Assembly: GCF_019448235.1 (NCBI RefSeq)
Contig: NZ_CP080409.1
Location: forward strand, 2,604,001 to 2,668,000
DNA: 64,000 nucleotides
Reading direction: 5' to 3'
Source of the DNA: Nocardioides panacisoli
Lineage (GTDB): Bacteria; Actinomycetota; Actinomycetes; Propionibacteriales; Nocardioidaceae
Under the pieces are notes generated by a model, which saw only the letters and a program-made list of their open reading frames with translations, did no database searches and was not told the DNA's origin. The translations under genes were made by a program, and so were the position numbers. Shown piece by piece: positions 1-7,228 of this stretch. Position 1 is the stretch's first letter. Every line of letters starts with the position of its first letter.

Positions 1-23
1 GCGCCGCCTGAGGACGCGAGCGG

Positions 24-785
24 TCAGCCCTTGCCGCGGCTGAGGAAGGCCGTCATGGCCTCCTTGGCGGCGTCGGAGCCGAAGAGCCGCGAGCTGAGCT
101 CGACCATCTCGGCGCCCTTGGCATCGATGCGCTCGAGCAACTCGGCGTTGAGCACCTTCTTGGTCTCCCGGAGCCCCTGCTGGGCACCCGTGGCGACCTG
201 GCCGACGAGTTCGTCGACGGCGGCGTCGAGGTCCGCGGCCGGCACTGCGCGGGTCACCAGCCCGTACGCCGCCGCCTCACTCCCGGAGAAGACCTCACCA
301 CCCAGGGCGGTGAGGCCCGCGGCGCGCGAGGTGAGGCGCGGCAGCACCGTGAGCGAGATCATCGCGGCGGCGAGGCCGAGCTTGACCTCGGTCAGCGCGA
401 AGGTCGCGTCCTCGGCGACGATCGCGATGTCGGAGGCGGCGATGACGCCGATGCCGCCGGCACGTACCGCGCCCTCCACGACGGTCACCACGGGCTTGGA
501 GTGGGCCACGATGAGCCGCTGGAGCTCCACGATCGCCCAGGCGCTGTCCTTCATGGGCACCGTGGTGGCCTCGGACAGGTCGGCGCCGGAGCAGAAGACA
601 CGGCCGGAGGACCTCAGTACCACGACGGTGACGTCATCGGCGGCGTCCGCGGTCTCCAGGTGCCCGTGGAGCTCGGTGACCAGCTGCCGCGAGAGGGCGT
701 TGCGGTTGTGCGGCGAGTCCAGCGTGATCGTGGCGATCCCGTCCGCGACCTCGTAGTGGACCAGTTCCTCGGGGGATGCAGTCAT
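24..785 (-). CDS. Enoyl-CoA hydratase/isomerase (crotonase) family protein
   Basis: A 253-aa crotonase-fold protein. The family hydrates or isomerises acyl-CoA thioesters in the cytoplasm, holding the thioester in an oxyanion hole. The two oxyanion-hole segments are visible as VFCSGADL (residues 63-70) and EGAVRAGGIG (104-113). Of the two catalytic glutamates of classical enoyl-CoA hydratase, the one after the second glycine run is replaced (V114), while E133 in TEVKLGL is kept. That one-Glu pattern is known in hydratases of branched glutaconyl-CoA-type substrates as well as in isomerases, so the exact reaction is open. I chose the ATG at 785 because the fold begins there (VADGIATITLDSP); the longer reading frame upstream has no family-like sequence. 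It lies 52 nt behind the YCII gene on the same strand and may be co-transcribed. Confidence 0.88.
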   Translation of the reverse strand: MTASPEELVHYEVADGIATITLDSPHNRNALSRQLVTELHGHLETADAADDVTVVVLRSSGRVFCSGADLSEATTVPMKDSAWAIVELQRLIVAHSKPVVTVVEGAVRAGGIGVIAASDIAIVAEDATFALTEVKLGLAAAMISLTVLPRLTSRAAGLTALGGEVFSGSEAAAYGLVTRAVPAADLDAAVDELVGQVATGAQQGLRETKKVLNAELLERIDAKGAEMVELSSRLFGSDAAKEAMTAFLSRGKG

Positions 786-837
786 AGGGCCATGGTGCCC
801 GAGACCATCACCACCCGCGGTGGCGGTCGCGCCGTGC

Positions 838-1167
838 CTACTGTCCCGACATGTCGATGCAGGTGAAGACCTGGACCTGCCCGCCGTGGTGGAGGTGCGG
901 GTGGTCGGCACAGGCGGCCGCCGCGGCGTCCAAGGATTCGGCGGCAATGACGGTGTATCCCGTGGGGGCATCCGGACCGAGCGGTCCGTCCGTGACGACG
1001 CCCTCGCCCGCCAGGTGCTTCGAGTCGCCGAACGGGGCGCCGCCATCGATGATCGCGTCACCCATCGTGGCGTACCACGCTCCCCAGGCGTCCATGACCT
1101 TCTGCTGGTCCTCGGGGTCCATCTCCATGCCCATGCCACCGGTGTAGATGAGGGCGAAGGTCGCCAT
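838..1167 (-). CDS. YCII-related domain protein
   Basis: A 109-aa cytoplasmic protein with a YCII/DGPF-type ferredoxin-like fold: it starts MATFALIYTGG, has a central G-G-A-P-F segment and a TDGPLG motif (about residues 60-65), then an amphipathic AAESLDAAAAAC helix. Members of this family are small dimers of uncertain function, often near sigma factor or oxidoreductase genes. The ATG at 1167 is preceded by a strong purine tract (GAGGGGGGTG) about 7 nt away. A TAGTGT -10-like box at 1196-1201 would give a leader of about 20 nt. It is divergent from the molybdopterin oxidoreductase gene, whose SigK-type promoter lies in the same 110-nt gap. I cannot assign a reaction. Confidence 0.75.
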   Translation of the reverse strand: MATFALIYTGGMGMEMDPEDQQKVMDAWGAWYATMGDAIIDGGAPFGDSKHLAGEGVVTDGPLGPDAPTGYTVIAAESLDAAAAACADHPHLHHGGQVQVFTCIDMSGQ

Positions 1168-1242
1168 GTCACACCCCCTCGACGTGATGTAGATCACACT
1201 AGAGTGGCCACGAACCAGAGACAAGCCTCTGGTGAGCCGAGC

Positions 1243-1269
1243 CAATCCGGATCTCCCTCGGCGTCGAAT
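1243..1269 (+). promoter_or_regulatory. SigK-type promoter of the molybdopterin oxidoreductase gene
   Basis: -35 CAATCC (1243-1248), 15-nt spacer, -10 TCGAAT (1264-1269). It resembles the mycobacterial SigK consensus CCATCC/CCGAAT and matches, with identical spacing, the promoter at 3023-3049. The -10 ends 7 nt before the ATG at 1277, so the transcript is probably leaderless and the upstream in-frame ATGs at 1232 and 1268 would not be transcribed. Confidence 0.7.
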
Positions 1270-1276
1270 GCCTTGC

Positions 1277-2785
1277 ATGCGGACACAACTGCGCTGGGCC
1301 GGGTACGGCGTCCTCGCGACCCTCGTCGGGGTCGGGTTGGCACACCTGGTCGCGGCTGCCCTCGACCCGGCCTCCTCCCCCGTCCTGGCGGTGGGATCCG
1401 CGGTCATCGACCTGACGCCGACGCCGGTCAAGGAGTGGGCGATCGCGACCTTCGGCACCGCCGACAAGCCGATCCTCATCGGTTCGGTGATGGCGGGCGT
1501 CCTGCTGGTGTCCGCGGTGGCCGGCATCCTCGCGCGGCGACGGTTCGCGCTCGGCGCGGGCCTGCTGCTGGTCGAGATCGGCATCGCCTCGCTGGCGGTC
1601 GTCACCAACTCCGGCTTCGTCGTGCTCGACCTGGTCCCGACCGTGGTCGCCGCCATCGTCGGAGTCGCCGCGCTGGCCTGGCTCGTACGCGCCCACCAGC
1701 AGGCGGAGGCCGACCAGTCCGAGCAGGGTGGTCGTCGCGGCGTGCTGCTGGCCATGGGCGCACTCGGCGCGACCGCCGCCGTCGGTGGCGGCGTGGGCGA
1801 GTGGCTCGGCCGGTTCCGTCGCGCTCCGGAGAACATCGCGCTCCCCGACCCGGTGGAGACCATCAAGTCGCTCCCCCGCGGGCTCGAGCGGATGGTGCAG
1901 GGCATCACGCCCTTCCGCACCGCCAACAAGGACTTCTACCGCGTCGACACCCGCCTGGACACGCCCGTCGTGGACAGCGTTGGCTGGACGCTGACCATCG
2001 ACGGTGACGTGGACCAGGAGGTCACCATCACCTTCGACGAGCTGCTCGAGATGCCCATGATCGAGCGCGACATCACCATGACGTGCGTCTCCAACAGCGT
2101 CGGCGGCGAGTTCGTCGGCGCGGCCCGTTGGCTCGGCGTACGCCTCACCGACGTGCTCGAGCTCGCCGGCGTGGGCGACCGCGCCGACCAGATCCTGTCG
2201 ACCGACTTCGACGGCATGACGATCAGTACGCCGCTGGAGATGGCGACCGACGGCCGTGACGCGATGATCGTGGTCGGGATGAACGGCGAGCAGCTGCCGC
2301 GTGCCCACGGGTTCCCGGTGCGCATGGTCATCCCCGGCCTCTACGGCTTCATCAGCGCCACCAAGTGGCTGACCAGGCTCACGCTCACCACCTACGCCGA
2401 CACCGAGGCCTACTGGACCGAGCGCGACTGGGCCATCGACGCCCCGATCAAGCCCTCGGCCCGCATCGACACCCCGAAGGCGCTCTCCAACGTCGACGCC
2501 GGCGAGGTCCTCGTCGGCGGCGTCGCCTGGGCCCAGAACGACGGCGGTGTCGACAAGGTGCAGGTCCGTGTCGACGGTGGCGAGTGGCAGGACGCCGAGC
2601 TCGGCCCCACCGCCGGCGAGATCTACTGGCGCCAGTGGTTCTTCCGCTGGGAGGCCGACTCCGGTTCGCACCGGATCGCGGCCCGGACGCTCACCGGCGA
2701 CGGCGCCACCCAGACCGCCGAGCGCGCCGAGCCGTTCCCGAGCGGGTCGAGCGGGATCCACGAGTTCATCGTGAACGTCGCCTGA
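1277..2785 (+). CDS. Membrane-anchored molybdopterin-dependent oxidoreductase (sulfite-oxidase-like)
   Basis: A 502-aa protein. The N-terminal third has about four transmembrane helices (roughly 11-29, 66-85, 89-110, 113-136). A GRRGVLLAMG twin-arginine-like segment with a further hydrophobic stretch follows (about 152-172), then an extracytoplasmic sulfite-oxidase-type molybdopterin domain. The likely molybdenum-ligating cysteine is C270 in ITMTCVSNSVGG. The C-terminal 110 residues form a beta-sandwich dimerisation domain (VDKVQVRVDGGEWQ). This layout resembles mycobacterial Rv0218-like proteins. The start at 1277 rather than 1232 is chosen because the SigK-type -10 box lies between them. 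The gene is the first member of a SigK regulon that continues at 3088. The physiological substrate is unknown; sulfite or a protein oxidation product are options. Confidence 0.85.
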   Translation: MRTQLRWAGYGVLATLVGVGLAHLVAAALDPASSPVLAVGSAVIDLTPTPVKEWAIATFGTADKPILIGSVMAGVLLVSAVAGILARRRFALGAGLLLVEIGIASLAVVTNSGFVVLDLVPTVVAAIVGVAALAWLVRAHQQAEADQSEQGGRRGVLLAMGALGATAAVGGGVGEWLGRFRRAPENIALPDPVETIKSLPRGLERMVQGITPFRTANKDFYRVDTRLDTPVVDSVGWTLTIDGDVDQEVTITFDELLEMPMIERDITMTCVSNSVGGEFVGAARWLGVRLTDVLELAGVGDRADQILSTDFDGMTISTPLEMATDGRDAMIVVGMNGEQLPRAHGFPVRMVIPGLYGFISATKWLTRLTLTTYADTEAYWTERDWAIDAPIKPSARIDTPKALSNVDAGEVLVGGVAWAQNDGGVDKVQVRVDGGEWQDAELGPTAGEIYWRQWFFRWEADSGSHRIAARTLTGDGATQTAERAEPFPSGSSGIHEFIVNVA

Positions 2786-2852
2786 TCCACCGTGTTGGTC
2801 GCCGGAGCGCCGGGAGCGAGGGGCCTTGACACGGCCTCGCTGGCGCTCGGCC

Positions 2853-2970
2853 GGCTCGACCACCAAGGCCAGGCTCCGCTCACCACCTGCGCCAGGCCCG
2901 GCTCGACCACCAGGGCCAGGCCCGGCTCGACTGCCGGGGCCAGCAGGGCTCGACCACCAAGGCCAAGCAG
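2853..2970 (+). repeat. Degenerate 23-24-nt tandem repeat, GGCTCGACCACCAAGGCCAG units
   Basis: Units begin near 2853, 2876 (most decayed), 2900, 2924 and 2947. Each reads approximately GGCTCGACCACCAAGGCCAG plus 3-4 nt. The core GGCTCGACC is half of the interspersed palindrome found at 20742, 23034, 26977 and 31044, so the array may have grown from one such element. Confidence 0.7.
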
Positions 2971-3022
2971 GGCCCCACGAACCCGGGTTCTCGGGAAACC
3001 CGGAAAAAAGTTCCCGATCCAC

Positions 3023-3049
3023 CCATCCGGGGCCGACCCGGCTCCGAAT
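3023..3049 (+). promoter_or_regulatory. SigK-type promoter of the fasciclin-sigK operon
   Basis: -35 CCATCC (3023-3028) and -10 CCGAAT (3044-3049), both identical to the hexamers known for mycobacterial SigK, separated here by 15 nt. The predicted start near 3056 gives a leader of about 30 nt with a GGAAGG ribosome-binding site before the ATG at 3088. It would make sigK autoregulated through the fasciclin gene. Confidence 0.78.
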
Positions 3050-3087
3050 GCCTTACATCAGCACCCAAACACGGAAGGCAAGCTGAC

Positions 3088-3759
3088 ATGAAGCTCAAGC
3101 AACTGCGTCGCACCACCGGCATCCTCGGGGCGGGCGTCATCCTGTCGCTCTCCCTCGTGGCCTGCGGCGACGACGCCGAGACGACCGACGAGTCCAGCGC
3201 CGACGAGACCACGAGCGAGGCCGCCGAGGAGACCGAGGAGGCCAGCGCCCAGGACCAGACCTTCGGCGACGCCTGCTCGGCCGTCCCGACCGACGGCCCC
3301 GGCTCCTTCGACGGCATGGTCCAGGACCCCGTGGCCACCGCCGCGAGCAACAACCCGATCCTCAGCACGCTGGTCACCGCCGTGACCTCCGTCGAGGGCC
3401 TGCCCGACACGCTCAACAGCGCGCCGGAGCTGACGGTGTTCGCGCCGTTCAACGACGCGTTCGCCGAGATCCCCGAGGAGGACCTCAACGGTCTGGTCCA
3501 GGAGGCCCAGAACAAGGGCCAGGACAGCCAGCTGTACTCGATCCTCGCGCACCACGTGGTCGGCGCGAACCTCGAGACCGGTGACGTCGCGGGCGAGCAG
3601 GACACCCTGGCCGGCGACACCCTGACCGTCGAGGGCGACGAGTCGGGCATGACCGTCTCCGACGGCACCGTCACCGCGAACGTGCTGTGCGGCAACATCC
3701 CGACCGCGAACGCCACGGTCTACGTGATCGACAAGGTCATGACCGGCGTCCAGCAGTGA
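3088..3759 (+). CDS. Fasciclin (FAS1) domain lipoprotein, MPT83/MPT70-like
   Basis: A 223-aa exported lipoprotein. The signal peptide ends in the lipobox LVAC with the lipidated C26, followed by an acidic Thr/Ser/Glu-rich linker (about 27-55). A single FAS1 domain then runs to the end, with the H1 motif TVFAPFNDAF, a YSILAHHVV segment and the H2 motif ATVYVIDKVM. FAS1 domains mediate cell-surface adhesion or carbohydrate and protein contacts. In mycobacteria MPT83 and MPT70 are the best-known SigK targets, and this gene likewise sits behind a consensus SigK promoter and 45 nt ahead of sigK, so it is probably the main output of the regulon. Start ATG with GGAAGG 11 nt upstream. Confidence 0.92.
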   Translation: MKLKQLRRTTGILGAGVILSLSLVACGDDAETTDESSADETTSEAAEETEEASAQDQTFGDACSAVPTDGPGSFDGMVQDPVATAASNNPILSTLVTAVTSVEGLPDTLNSAPELTVFAPFNDAFAEIPEEDLNGLVQEAQNKGQDSQLYSILAHHVVGANLETGDVAGEQDTLAGDTLTVEGDESGMTVSDGTVTANVLCGNIPTANATVYVIDKVMTGVQQ

Positions 3760-3804
3760 TCCCGGGGTAGCCCACACACACCCCAAGGGGTAAGGATTTC
3801 CTCC

Positions 3805-4419
3805 ATGGATCCCCGAAACCCGGACTCGGCCGGCGTTCCCACCCAGGGTGCGCCGGCCGAGTCAGGCGGACCGAAGGACGCGATCGCCGAGCAGCTGAGG
3901 CTCTCGGCGCGAGGCGACCGCGATGCCTTCGCCGACCTGTACGACGCCACCGCCCGCCGCATCCACGGTCTGGTGGTGCGCGTCGTCCGGGACCGGACCC
4001 AGGCCGAGGAAGTCACCCAAGAGGTCTACCTGGAGATCTGGCGCACCGCCGGACGCTTCGATCCCGACCGCAGCAGCGGCATCGCGTGGCTGATGACCAT
4101 CGCGCACCGCAAGGCGGTCGACCGGGTCCGGAGCGCGGAGGCGTCCAGCACCAGGGACACGACCTACCATCGACAGAACCACGTGGTGGACCACGACGTC
4201 ACCGCCGAGACCGTCGAGGCCTCCCTGGAGGCGCGGCGGGTGCGGGCGGCACTGGACCACCTCACCGACGTACAACGCGAGGCCATCGATCTGGCGTACT
4301 TCGGTGGCTACACCCACACCGAGGTGGCCTCGCTCCTCGACCTCCCGGTCGGGACGGCAAAGACAAGGATTCGTGACGGGCTGATCAGGCTCCGCGACAC
4401 GATCGGAGTAGGACGATGA
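3805..4419 (+). CDS. sigK: ECF RNA polymerase sigma factor SigK
   Basis: A 204-aa extracytoplasmic-function sigma factor. Region 2 spans about residues 30-100 (DAFADLYDATARRIHGLV, DRTQAEEVTQEVYLEIW) and contacts the -10 element. Region 4 (about 145-200; REAIDLAYFGGYTHTEVASL) carries the helix-turn-helix for the -35. Assignment to SigK rests on the neighbouring rskA, the fasciclin gene and the Rv0449c/0448c/0447c/0446c-type genes downstream, and on CCATCC/CCGAAT promoters nearby. The protein contains no cysteine at all, although M. tuberculosis SigK has been reported to carry a redox-active disulfide. The ATG at 3805 has a weak purine-rich site (AAGGAT) upstream. The stop overlaps the rskA start by 4 nt (ATGA). 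Confidence 0.92.
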   Translation: MDPRNPDSAGVPTQGAPAESGGPKDAIAEQLRLSARGDRDAFADLYDATARRIHGLVVRVVRDRTQAEEVTQEVYLEIWRTAGRFDPDRSSGIAWLMTIAHRKAVDRVRSAEASSTRDTTYHRQNHVVDHDVTAETVEASLEARRVRAALDHLTDVQREAIDLAYFGGYTHTEVASLLDLPVGTAKTRIRDGLIRLRDTIGVGR

Positions 4420-5186
4420 CCGAGCACAGCTTCGGATACCGGGACGACGACGTCCACGCGCTGTCCGGCGCCTATGCGGTGGATGCTCTGGACGAGCACG
4501 AGCGTGCCCGGTTCGAACAACACCTGCGGGCCTGCCCCGAGTGCCGCACCGAGGTCGACAGCCTCCGCGAGGGCGCTGCGACGCTGGGCATCGAGGACGC
4601 GATGGCTCCGCCGCCGGCCCTGCGTGAGCAGGTGCTGACCGGCATCGAGTCGGTCCGTCCGCTGCCGCCGCTGAGCCCCGCCGTCGACGAGCCGGCCGTG
4701 GACACCCTCTCGGCCCGCCGTGCCCGACGCCGCGTCGGGGGCTTCGGCACCCCGCTGCTGGTCGCCGCCTCGATCATCCTGGTGCTCGCGGCCGGCTTCC
4801 TGCTGACGATGCCGTGGAGCACCGCACCCGAGGCGCCGCCGACGGCGACCGAGCAGGTGCTCACCGCCGATGACGCCAGCCGCGTGAGCCAAGAGTTCCC
4901 CGACGGCTCCCGCGCCACCATCGTGGTGTCCCGCGAGGTCGGCCGCGCCGTGATCCTCACCGAGGACATGGAGCCCGCGCCGCCCGGCAAGGACTACCAG
5001 CTGTGGCTGCAGGACGCCGAGAAGGGCATGGCCGGGGCGGGCCTGATGCCCGACGAGCGCGACGCGACCGTGCTGCTCGACGGCGACGCGTCCCAGGCGA
5101 TCGGCGTCGGCATCACCGTCGAGCCGGCCGGCGGGTCCGAGTCCCCGACCACCAAGCCGATTGCGCTGCTCCCGCTGGACGCGTGA
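4416..5186 (+). CDS. rskA: Anti-sigma-K factor RskA
   Basis: A 256-aa single-pass membrane anti-sigma factor that holds SigK inactive until regulated intramembrane proteolysis releases it (known for the family). The cytoplasmic N-terminal domain has a zinc-type anti-sigma motif, H36-x3-C40-x2-C43. One transmembrane helix spans about 112-133 after an Arg-rich stretch, and the outer C-terminal RskA domain contains YQLWLQDAEKG and ends in IALLPLD. It overlaps sigK by 4 nt and the next gene by 1 nt (TGATG), so the three are translationally coupled. The retained Cys pair makes the anti-sigma factor, not the sigma factor, the more plausible redox-sensitive partner here; that is inference. Confidence 0.92.
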   Translation: MTEHSFGYRDDDVHALSGAYAVDALDEHERARFEQHLRACPECRTEVDSLREGAATLGIEDAMAPPPALREQVLTGIESVRPLPPLSPAVDEPAVDTLSARRARRRVGGFGTPLLVAASIILVLAAGFLLTMPWSTAPEAPPTATEQVLTADDASRVSQEFPDGSRATIVVSREVGRAVILTEDMEPAPPGKDYQLWLQDAEKGMAGAGLMPDERDATVLLDGDASQAIGVGITVEPAGGSESPTTKPIALLPLDA

Positions 5187-7228
5187 TGGACCCTCACACG
5201 CCACGGCGGGTCGCCGTGGTGGGATCCGGTGTCGCCGGACTCACCGCCGCCTACGTCGCCTCCCGCACCGCCGAGGTCACCCTCTTTGAGGCCGATGACC
5301 GCCTCGGCGGCCACGCGGACACCCACCGCGTGCCCGACGGGGACACCGGCCGCGAGCTGTCGATCGACAGCGGCTTCATCGTGCACAACCGGCGCACCTA
5401 CCCGGTGCTGCTGCGCCTCTTCGACGAGCTCGGCGTACCGACGCAGGCCTCGGAGATGTCGATGTCGATCCGCGACGGCGGCAGCGGCCTGGAATGGGCG
5501 GGCGCGCTCGGGCGGCGGGGCCTCTTCCCGACGTCTGCGCACCTGCGCAACCCCGCCCACCTGCGGATGCTGGCCGACATCCCGCGCTTCCACCGCCAGG
5601 CCCGCCGCCTGCTCGAGGCCGACGGCGGGGACCCGACGGCGGCGCACACCACGCTGGCCGAGTTCCTCGACGCCGGCGGCTTCAACGCCTACTTCCGGCG
5701 CCACTTCGCCGAGCCATTGGTCGCGGCGGTGTGGTCGTGCGACCCGGCCGTCGCGGCGCGGTACCCCGCGGCGTACCTCTTCCGGTTCCTCGACCACCAC
5801 GGGATGTTGAGCGTCTTCGGCTCCCCGACGTGGCGCACCGTCACCGGCGGCTCCGTCGCGTACGTCGACCGGGTGGCCGACGCCGTCCGCGCGGCCGGCG
5901 GCAAGATCCACCTCGGCAGTCGCGTGGTGGGGATCGGCGAGACCGCCGAGCAGGTGCTGGTCCGGACCGCGACGTCCACCGAGGCGTTCGACGCGGTCGT
6001 GATCGCCACCCACCCCGACCAGGCACTGGCCAGCCTGGACCAGCCGACCGCGCAGCAGCGCGAGGTCCTGGGGGCGATGCCCTACTCCAGCAACCCCGCG
6101 GTGCTCCACACCGACACCTCGCTGCTGCCCGAGGCCACCAACGCGTGGGCGTCGTGGAACTTCCACCGCCCGGTGGACGGGCGCGACGGCGTCCTGGTGA
6201 CCTACGACCTCACCCGGCTGCAGCGCCTCCCCACCGACACCCACTACTTGGTGACGCTGGGCGGGGAGGACCTGATCGACCCGGACACGGTCATCGCCCG
6301 GCGCGACTACGCCCATCCGCTCTACACGCCGGAGTCCGTCGCCGCCCAGGCCCGACTCCCCGAGATCGACACCGACCGCATCCGCTTCGCGGGCGCCTAC
6401 CACGGCTGGGGGTTCCACGAGGACGGCGCGCGCTCGGGCCTCACCGCGGTCGAGCGGCTCGGCCTCACCTGGCCCGAGGCGTCCCGACACCGCCCGGCGA
6501 GCGAGTCGGGGCCGAGGGAGCCGGAGACGGCGTACGCCACGACGATCAGCCACACCCGGCGCTCGCCGTTCCGGCGGACGTTCCGCCACCGGTCCCACCT
6601 GTGGGTGGTGGACCTCGACGAGCTGCCCCCGCGTCCCCGGGGCGCCTTCTTCCGCGGCGAGTTCGCCAGCCGCGACCATTTCGACGGGACCGCCCCGTCG
6701 ATCCGTGCCGGGCTGGACCGCGTCCTGCTCGACCACGGCCACGACCTGCGCGGCGGCCGGGCGCTGATGGCGGCCCAGCCGCGCGCGTTCGGCTACTGCT
6801 TCAACCCGATCTCGGTGCACTGGGTCTGGCAGGACCCGGAGGGGGTGGGCGTCCCCGACGCCACGGTCGTCGAGGTGCACAACACCTACGGCGAGCGGCA
6901 CAGCTACCTGATCGACACCGACGAGCACGGCAAAGGAGCAGTCGCGAAAGCGATGTACGTCTCTCCCTTCCACGGCACCGACGGCCAGTACCGGATCTCG
7001 GCACCGGCACCCACCGCTGACCGCCTCAAGGTCGCGGTCAGCCTGCAGCCCGACCACGGCGCCCGGTTTGACGCCTCCGTCGTCGGCCGCCGCACCACCG
7101 CACCGCGCCTGGCACTGGCCGCGCTGCGCAGCTCGCTGCTGATCCGCATCCACGGCAGCTGGCTGTGGCTGCGCGGGCTCCCCGTCCAACCCCGCCCCCT
7201 CCACGACGACCACGGAGTCACCTCATGA
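5186..7228 (+). CDS. FAD-dependent amine-oxidase-like oxidoreductase fused to DUF1365
   Basis: A 680-aa protein that joins two proteins encoded separately in mycobacteria (Rv0449c and Rv0448c). Residues 1 to about 430 form an NAD(P)/FAD-binding flavoprotein: VAVVGSGVAGLTAAYVAS is the dinucleotide-binding loop, DRLGGHADT follows, and FAGAYHGWGFHEDG is the C-terminal FAD segment. From about 450 (YATTISHTRRSPFRRTFRHR) to the end is a DUF1365 domain with the conserved FGYCFNPISVHWVW and YVSPFHG motifs. No in-frame start codon or stop lies at the junction, so the fusion looks genuine. The pair is linked in other bacteria to unsaturated or methyl-branched fatty acid modification with CFA-type methyltransferases, which follow directly. 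The start ATG overlaps the rskA stop; the stop overlaps the next start by 4 nt. Confidence 0.88.
   Translation: MDPHTPRRVAVVGSGVAGLTAAYVASRTAEVTLFEADDRLGGHADTHRVPDGDTGRELSIDSGFIVHNRRTYPVLLRLFDELGVPTQASEMSMSIRDGGSGLEWAGALGRRGLFPTSAHLRNPAHLRMLADIPRFHRQARRLLEADGGDPTAAHTTLAEFLDAGGFNAYFRRHFAEPLVAAVWSCDPAVAARYPAAYLFRFLDHHGMLSVFGSPTWRTVTGGSVAYVDRVADAVRAAGGKIHLGSRVVGIGETAEQVLVRTATSTEAFDAVVIATHPDQALASLDQPTAQQREVLGAMPYSSNPAVLHTDTSLLPEATNAWASWNFHRPVDGRDGVLVTYDLTRLQRLPTDTHYLVTLGGEDLIDPDTVIARRDYAHPLYTPESVAAQARLPEIDTDRIRFAGAYHGWGFHEDGARSGLTAVERLGLTWPEASRHRPASESGPREPETAYATTISHTRRSPFRRTFRHRSHLWVVDLDELPPRPRGAFFRGEFASRDHFDGTAPSIRAGLDRVLLDHGHDLRGGRALMAAQPRAFGYCFNPISVHWVWQDPEGVGVPDATVVEVHNTYGERHSYLIDTDEHGKGAVAKAMYVSPFHGTDGQYRISAPAPTADRLKVAVSLQPDHGARFDASVVGRRTTAPRLALAALRSSLLIRIHGSWLWLRGLPVQPRPLHDDHGVTS

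Larger units (their letters stand above)
2786..3087 (+). other. Intergenic region with tandem repeats, hairpin and SigK promoter
   Basis: This 302-nt gap holds no credible gene. It contains about five degenerate 23-24-nt tandem units (2853-2970). A 7-bp stem CCGGGTT/AACCCGG (2983-3003) is followed by six A on the plus strand, which is the wrong polarity for a rho-independent terminator of the upstream gene. The SigK-type promoter (3023-3049) and the leader with GGAAGG ribosome-binding site of the fasciclin gene complete it. Confidence 0.8.

Noticed and set aside
24..785. Crotonase as the missing hydratase of the Atu-like operon
   Set aside because: Its sequence style fits, but it is 19 kb away, in another transcription unit and next to an unrelated YCII gene. 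The link is possible but not supported by position.
2983..3009. Stem CCGGGTT/AACCCGG followed by six A, as a rho-independent terminator of the oxidoreductase gene
   Set aside because: The run is A on the plus strand, which gives A in the RNA rather than U. The polarity is wrong for the plus-strand gene, and for a minus transcript the T run would precede the stem.
1199..3022. 607-aa reading frame on the minus strand opposite the oxidoreductase gene
   Set aside because: Low-complexity Val/Gly/Arg/Asp composition typical of the antisense frame of a GC-rich gene; no domain, and the plus-strand gene has clear motifs and a promoter.
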